DNA of 10,296 nt, from positions 1 to 10,296 of the forward strand of contig CAAFWO010000035.1 of NCBI GenBank assembly GCA_900766735.1. Direction: 5' to 3'. A model generated the notes under the pieces. It did not search any database. It was not told where the DNA came from and worked only from the letters and a program-made list of their open reading frames with translations. How positions within the stretch are numbered: the first letter of the stretch is position 1; each line of letters opens with the position of its first letter. Position numbers and translations under genes: made by a program. Positions 7,459-10,296 of this stretch are shown here, piece after piece. The stretch comes from Clostridia bacterium (lineage in GTDB: Bacteria; Bacillota; Clostridia; CAKSNL01; HGM11501).

Positions 7459-7813
7459 AGCTTTTGCCGGTATATTTTTTGACTAAGTAGACTGTAGATT
7501 CGTATTCCGACCCTAAGACGGACATCATCCAATCTTCCACATTGCCGGGACCCTTTTTGATCGCCTCGGCAACATCCGAAAGGCACTTGGCCAAGGTGAG
7601 GAAGCCCAGGTTTTTGCAGGTTCCGAGCAGTGACTCGGCGGCAAGATGAGCGCCTTTCATATCGCCGTATTTCAAGGCGATGCAAAGATTGCTGTAGGAA
7701 GGATCGTCAGGAAACATTATGAGTAGTTTTTTTATCATATTTTCGTCGGAAAGGCGGGACATAACTTCATCGTAATCACCGCCGAGAAATTTATAAAGTT
7801 CTTCTAATGTCAT
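7457..7813 (-). CDS. HPt-domain-like protein lacking the phosphoacceptor histidine
   Basis: The 118-aa protein resembles single-domain HPt proteins of Clostridia. It opens with MTLEELYKFLGGDYDEVMSRLSDENMIKKLLIMFPDDPSY, the usual start of these four-helix bundles, and continues with YGDMKGAHLAAESLLGTCKNLGF. Active members of the family carry AAHTLKG followed by NLGF at this place, with His as the phosphorylated residue. Here the aligned residue is Glu60 and the motif Lys is Leu63. The only His nearby, His56, is one helical turn earlier. The helical bundle and NLGF are retained, so this looks like a pseudo-phosphotransfer protein used for binding; that is an inference. AGGGGGAG precedes the ATG at 7813. 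It is divergent from the LytTR regulator gene and shares its promoter region. No histidine kinase is nearby. Confidence 0.82.
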   Translation of the reverse strand: MTLEELYKFLGGDYDEVMSRLSDENMIKKLLIMFPDDPSYSNLCIALKYGDMKGAHLAAESLLGTCKNLGFLTLAKCLSDVAEAIKKGPGNVEDWMMSVLGSEYESTVYLVKKYTGKS

Positions 7814-7846
7814 CGGAAACTCCCCCTTCTTGAATTACTTTATTTA

Positions 7847-7881
7847 ATTATAATGCAAATATGAGAAAAATGCAATATAAT
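7847..7881. promoter_or_regulatory. Interlocked divergent promoters between HPt-like and LytTR genes
   Basis: The 90-nt gap has a 35-bp core laid out as ATTATA (7847-7852), ATGCAA (7853-7858), 11 nt, ATGCAA (7870-7875), TATAAT (7876-7881). On the plus strand TATAAT at 7876 is a perfect -10 with ATGCAA 17 bp upstream. On the minus strand the complement of 7847-7852 is also a perfect TATAAT with TTGCAT 17 bp upstream. Both -35 elements match consensus only 3 of 6. The two promoters fully overlap, so both cannot be occupied by polymerase at once. GAGGTG (7893-7898) serves the LytTR ATG. Confidence 0.55.
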
Positions 7882-7903
7882 ATTTTAAATTTGAGGTGCG
7901 CAA

Positions 7904-8569
7904 ATGAAAATTGCAATATGTTCCGGAAAAATTGATGCGGAGATCATCGGCGGATTTTTAAGGGACTGTCTCGGCGGAAAAGAAACCGGGATAGTGCATT
8001 ATGAATACGGCGCGGAACTGCTTTCGGACTTTCGGACTGTTAAGGGCTGTGACGCGGTGTATATTGACGGCTACTTAAAAAAGATGTTCGGAAAAGATGT
8101 TGCCAAAAGCCTTCGCGAAAAGGGCTATAAAGGCCGCATCTTCCTCATCGGAGAAGACTGCCCGGAGGCGACGGGCTCATTGACACGGCCGCTCAGTAAG
8201 CAGGACATCGTTTCGTCGGTCAATATAATTAAAAACGCGCCGGAAGATGAGATATATAAAATGAAGCATTACCGCGGCGCGGTGGATGTTCCCTACGGCG
8301 AGATAATATATATCGAGAGCAGGAACAGCAAATGTATCTTAAAAAGAACCGGCGGCAGGGAATATAACATCTATAAAAAGCTGGACGACATTGAAAAGGA
8401 GCTTTCAAACCCGCGGTTTTTAAGGTGCCATCAGAGCTATATCGTGAATATGGACTTTGTTTCGGAGGCGACGGATAGATTTTTGATGAAGAACGGCGAA
8501 GTCGTCTATATCAGAAACCGCGATCTTAAGGCAATCAAAAACATATATCACAATTTCTCCGAAAAATAG
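7904..8569 (+). CDS. LytTR-family response regulator with degenerate receiver domain
   Basis: The 221-aa protein has an AgrA/LytR-type layout: a receiver-like domain (1-115) and a LytTR DNA-binding domain (about 118-218). In the LytTR part, YGEIIYIESRNSKCILKRTGG and PRFLRCHQSYIVNMDFV are textbook motifs; this domain binds direct-repeat sites. The receiver keeps the central aspartate (D55, VYIDGYL). The acidic pair after strand 1, normally CDDE, is replaced by CSGK, and the switch Lys of the K-P motif is Arg (TRPLSK, about residues 94-99). Phosphorylation by the usual Mg-dependent route is therefore doubtful. It is probably co-transcribed with the AraC-type regulator 15 nt downstream and divergent from the HPt-like gene. 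No kinase gene adjoins it. Confidence 0.92.
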   Translation: MKIAICSGKIDAEIIGGFLRDCLGGKETGIVHYEYGAELLSDFRTVKGCDAVYIDGYLKKMFGKDVAKSLREKGYKGRIFLIGEDCPEATGSLTRPLSKQDIVSSVNIIKNAPEDEIYKMKHYRGAVDVPYGEIIYIESRNSKCILKRTGGREYNIYKKLDDIEKELSNPRFLRCHQSYIVNMDFVSEATDRFLMKNGEVVYIRNRDLKAIKNIYHNFSEK

Positions 8570-8584
8570 AGGAGCGTGGCAGAC

Positions 8585-9478
8585 GTGAACAGCGAAAACA
8601 AATATATCGGTGCGTTCCGCGAGGGAAGAAAGCTCGGTAAAATGAACCTTGGGATAGAATCCGAGGATTTGAAAATTGAATCCGTGTGGTGCCGCCTGGC
8701 CTTTTTCTCTCGCGAGAAGTGGAATCAAAAGCCGCACCGCCATTCCTTTGCGGAGTTGCATCTTTGCCTTTCGGGGAACGCGAAAATGGCGGTCGGAAAA
8801 GAGGAATATCCGCTTTGCGAGGGAACGCTTCTGACAGTGCCGAAAAAATGCACACACAATGCCTTTTTCCTGTCGGACGACTATGTTGAGCTCGTCTGGG
8901 GAATGAAGATGCCGTCCGGGAAGACCGCATCGGAGTTTGACGCGGCGATCGCCCCGCCATGTGTGAAAAGGGTGCCGGACACTTTATATAACTGTATCGA
9001 CACGATGATCGCCGAAGCACGGGGCGGCGGGGCTTTCGGTTACGAAATCATAAAATGCCAGCTGACGGCTGTTTTTTACAGCTTGTTGGCGCTTTACGCT
9101 CTTTCGGAAAATGACGGCGCGGATCACCTTAAATATGCGGACGGGAGCGAGATCATCGCCTCTGTCAGAAAATTCATTGCGGATAACATTTCGCAAAACT
9201 TATCGGTGGCCGATGTTGCGAGACAGTACAATATGAGCGAGCGGCAGTTAAGAAGGCTGTGCAAGGAATCGTCCTCAGTTACGCTGTCGGAATTAAAGCA
9301 GGAGATACGGCACGAAAAGATAACCGAGCTTTTAGCCGAAACATCGCTTTCACTTCGGCAGATCGCCGAAAGAACGGGTTATGCCGACGAATATATAATG
9401 GGAAAATTCTTTAAAAAGTATGAAGGCGTTTCGCCGAGATTGTGTTATAATAGGACAAGAAACCGAGAAACCCAATAA
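8585..9478 (+). CDS. AraC-family transcriptional regulator with N-terminal cupin domain
   Basis: The protein (about 297 aa) has an AraC-type cupin sensor (about residues 45-95, PHRHSFAELHLCLSGNAKMAVGKEEYPLCEGTLLTVP), a helical linker, and a C-terminal double helix-turn-helix (about 195-285). The HTH part reads LSVADVARQYNMSERQLRRLCKE, then LSLRQIAERTGYADEYIMGKFFKKYEGVSP. The cupin histidines and ELHL pattern suggest a small-molecule ligand, not identifiable here. Two GTG starts compete. AGGAG (8570-8574) is only 1 nt from the GTG at 8576 but 10 nt from that at 8585, so 8585 is preferred; using 8576 adds three residues. The ribosome binding site overlaps the lytTR stop, so the genes are coupled. 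The last residues (RLCYNRTRNRETQ) lie at the edge of the AT-rich segment and may be altered by integration. Confidence 0.92.
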   Translation: MNSENKYIGAFREGRKLGKMNLGIESEDLKIESVWCRLAFFSREKWNQKPHRHSFAELHLCLSGNAKMAVGKEEYPLCEGTLLTVPKKCTHNAFFLSDDYVELVWGMKMPSGKTASEFDAAIAPPCVKRVPDTLYNCIDTMIAEARGGGAFGYEIIKCQLTAVFYSLLALYALSENDGADHLKYADGSEIIASVRKFIADNISQNLSVADVARQYNMSERQLRRLCKESSSVTLSELKQEIRHEKITELLAETSLSLRQIAERTGYADEYIMGKFFKKYEGVSPRLCYNRTRNRETQ

Positions 9479-9500
9479 CAGCAAGGGTTTGAGGGCTGTC
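9440..9500. other. Candidate chromosome / mobile-element junction
   Basis: Base composition and codon style change here from the moderately GC-rich core to AT-rich DNA. The last AraC-conserved motif (GVSP) ends near 9438. Just beyond it are an extended -10 element TGTTATAAT (9443-9451), an inverted pair AAACCC (9468-9473) and GGGTTT (9485-9490), and GCTGT/ACAGC flanking CCGTA (9495-9509). Such short inverted arms are compatible with a tyrosine recombinase core site, but no integrase gene or second copy is visible, so this is only a candidate. Confidence 0.3.
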
Positions 9501-9635
9501 CGTAACAGCTTAATAGGGTTCTAAATTTTATAAATTACGCAAATAAACGAATTATATCACGATTGATTACGGCAATAGCGATATGATTTTAGGCGGTGAT
9601 AAGTAGTTAAAGTTCAAAAACTGAATAGGGTTTTT

Positions 9636-9671
9636 AACAGATCATATTAAAAATATATGGTCTGTTTTTTT
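9636..9671 (+). terminator. Terminator-like hairpin in the leader of the Cys-rich ORF and repA
   Basis: 12-bp stem AACAGATCATAT (9636-9647) and ATATGGTCTGTT (9655-9666), one T-G wobble, 7-nt loop, then a T tract to 9671. No complete gene lies directly before it (9479-9635 holds no convincing ORF), and the ribosome binding site of the 55-aa ORF begins 18 nt after it. It could end an untranslated transcript, or act as an attenuator in the repA leader. Confidence 0.8.
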
Positions 9672-9703
9672 ATGTAAAAATTTATTTTGAAGGATGGCTG
9701 TAT

Positions 9704-9871
9704 ATGAAAGATAATAAGGATTATTTGTGCCCCAAATGTAAAACAGGTCAAGATACATATCTGCTTGACAATCGGAATCCGTTTTGTCCATATTTGAGTT
9801 TTCACAATGTGGACAACTGTTTTATGTTCAAGCCTATGAGTAAATCGGATAAAAATGAGAGGAGAGAATGA
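9704..9871 (+). CDS. Small Cys-rich protein (55 aa) encoded before repA
   Basis: The ORF MKDNKDYLCPKCKTGQDTYL... encodes 55 aa with a CPKC knuckle (C9, C12) and two further cysteines (C28, C39) with a nearby His34, so a small zinc-binding fold is plausible. I do not recognise a named family. GAAGGATGG (9689-9697) is placed correctly for the ATG at 9704. The TGA stop is 3 nt before the repA ATG, and the repA ribosome binding site AGAGGAGAGA (9858-9867) lies inside its last codons, so the two are translationally coupled. The role may be in replication control, but this is only position-based. Codon use is AT-rich, like repA and unlike the chromosomal genes to the left. Confidence 0.65.
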   Translation: MKDNKDYLCPKCKTGQDTYLLDNRNPFCPYLSFHNVDNCFMFKPMSKSDKNERRE

Positions 9872-9874
9872 TAT

Positions 9875-10195
9875 ATGTCAAAATTGAATTTGGATTATTT
9901 TCACGGGAGTGAGGCAGAGCAATTTAGCTTTTACAGATTACCAAAGATACTTTTTACGGATGACAGATTTGCCGATGTATCTTCGGAGGCAAAAATTCTG
10001 TACGGACTTTTGCTTGATAGAATGGGTTTGTCGATAAAGAACGGTTGGATTGATGAAGAAAACAGGGTATATATTTATTTCAAACTTGATGATGTAATGG
10101 ATATGCTCAAGATAGGAAAAGACAAGGGCATTAAACTTTTTGCAGAGCTTGATGCGGAAAAAGGATGCGGGCTTATAAAACGAAGGCGAGTTTGA
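9875..10195 (+). CDS. repA: Replication initiator RepA (RepA_N domain), truncated by an insertion sequence
   Basis: The 106 residues match the N-terminal DNA-binding domain of RepA_N initiators of Firmicute plasmids and integrative elements. Visible family features are LDYFHGSEAEQFSFYRLPKILFTDDRF, LSSEAK-like SSEAKILYGLLLDRMGLSIKNGWIDEENRVYIYF and KGIKLFAELDAEKGCGLIKR. Intact proteins continue with a short linker and a host-specific C-terminal domain, commonly 250 aa or more in all. Here the frame ends with TGA at 10193-10195, exactly where an insertion-sequence end appears to begin. The fragment keeps its start and ribosome binding site, so a winged-helix-like DNA-binding stub could be made. 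It cannot be a complete initiator, and any replicon is likely disabled unless another copy exists. Confidence 0.87.
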   Translation: MSKLNLDYFHGSEAEQFSFYRLPKILFTDDRFADVSSEAKILYGLLLDRMGLSIKNGWIDEENRVYIYFKLDDVMDMLKIGKDKGIKLFAELDAEKGCGLIKRRRV

Positions 10196-10238
10196 ACCAT
10201 AGTCAAGTAAGTAGACACAAAAAAGCACAATTTTTATA

Positions 10239-10265
10239 GGGGAACAGGCTATTTTGTCTGTTCCC
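10239..10265 (-). terminator. Hairpin at the end of the transposase gene
   Basis: 8-bp perfect stem GGGAACAG (10240-10247) and CTGTTCCC (10258-10265) with a 10-nt loop that includes the transposase stop codon. On the minus strand it is followed by an AT-rich stretch with short T runs. It could end transposase transcription or block entry of outside transcripts. Confidence 0.4.
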
Positions 10266-10296
10266 AATATAAAGCCTCCGCTTCATTTGGCGTAAG
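10249..10296 (-). CDS. Transposase C-terminal end (partial)
   Basis: The minus strand is open from the window edge to TAG at 10249-10251 and reads LTPNEAEALYWEQTK. The LTPNEAE string resembles the G-x-x-TPNE/TPAE tail motif that follows the last catalytic Glu in DDE transposases of the IS3 and related groups. Only 15 residues are visible, so family and completeness cannot be judged. The position next to a candidate IS end that interrupts repA supports the call. Confidence 0.5.
   Translation of the reverse strand, partial: LTPNEAEALYWEQTK

Larger units (their letters stand above)
10193..10296 (-). mobile_element. End of an insertion sequence (IS3-like by features), running out of the window
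   Basis: The sequence from 10193, TGAACCATAGTCAAGTAAGT and on through AGACA, starts with TG and is followed by a transposase reading frame on the minus strand, as expected for the transposase-3' end of an IS inserted in repA. Homology of the repA product stops at this point. The other end, the second inverted repeat and the target duplication lie outside the window. Assignment to IS3 is tentative. Confidence 0.6.

Noticed and set aside
8420..9020. Long minus-strand ORFs opposite the AraC and LytTR genes
   Set aside because: They overlap strongly supported plus-strand domains and show no family motifs.
9563..9587. TTGATT and TATGAT as a repA promoter
   Set aside because: The spacer is only 13 bp, too short for a normal sigma-A promoter.
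9547..9606. Short open stretch reading TNYITIDYGNSDMILGGDK before TAG, considered as a gene remnant
   Set aside because: Only 19 codons with no start in a suitable place or recognisable homology; chance cannot be excluded.
9479..9703. CRISPR array or tRNA in the AT-rich non-coding gap
   Set aside because: No regularly spaced direct repeats and no cloverleaf or T-loop GTTCRANNC pattern were found; AATAGGGTT occurs only twice.

Overview
The window looks like the chromosome of an anaerobic Clostridia-type Firmicute. This rests on the gene content (RqcH, CdaA/CdaR, YceD-bL32, a DUF2974 hydrolase, LytTR and AraC regulators), strong AGGAGG-type ribosome binding sites, TTGACA/TATAAT promoters and moderately GC-rich codon use. 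The species cannot be named from the sequence alone. The last ~0.8 kb is clearly more AT-rich and looks like acquired mobile DNA.

Layout. (1) 1-2760: the 3' ~97% of rqcH (ribosome quality control; its first ~16 codons lie before the window) followed 9 nt later by wecB (UDP-GlcNAc 2-epimerase), closed by a strong terminator. (2) 2779-4718: cdaA-cdaR, the membrane diadenylate cyclase and its YbbR-repeat regulator, overlapping by 8 nt; the usual third gene glmM is not here. (3) 4746-5519: a consensus promoter drives yceD and rpmF (59-codon bL32 gene), ended by a terminator; the common follower plsX is absent. (4) 5532-7451: two single-gene units, a five-helix membrane protein with a C-terminal extracytoplasmic domain and a GHSKGG alpha/beta-hydrolase (DUF2974). 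(5) 7457-9478: a small signalling cluster, with a minus-strand HPt-like gene divergent from a LytTR response regulator that is followed by an AraC-family regulator. (6) 9440-10296: an AT-rich mobile segment with a junction zone, a hairpin plus T-run, a 55-aa Cys-rich ORF, a RepA_N-type replication initiator cut short after codon 106, and the end of an insertion sequence whose transposase runs on the minus strand out of the window.

The most unusual part is region 5. The HPt-like protein has Glu where the phosphorylatable His should be. The divergent LytTR regulator has a receiver that keeps its Asp but has lost the acidic metal-binding pair and the switch Lys. The two genes are transcribed away from each other, apparently from interlocked promoters that share a 35-bp core with duplicated ATGCAA boxes. 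This suggests a phosphorylation-independent, protein-interaction-based regulatory pair; that is an inference. In region 6, the IS end appears to supply the stop codon that truncates repA, so the acquired replicon or integrative element is probably decayed.
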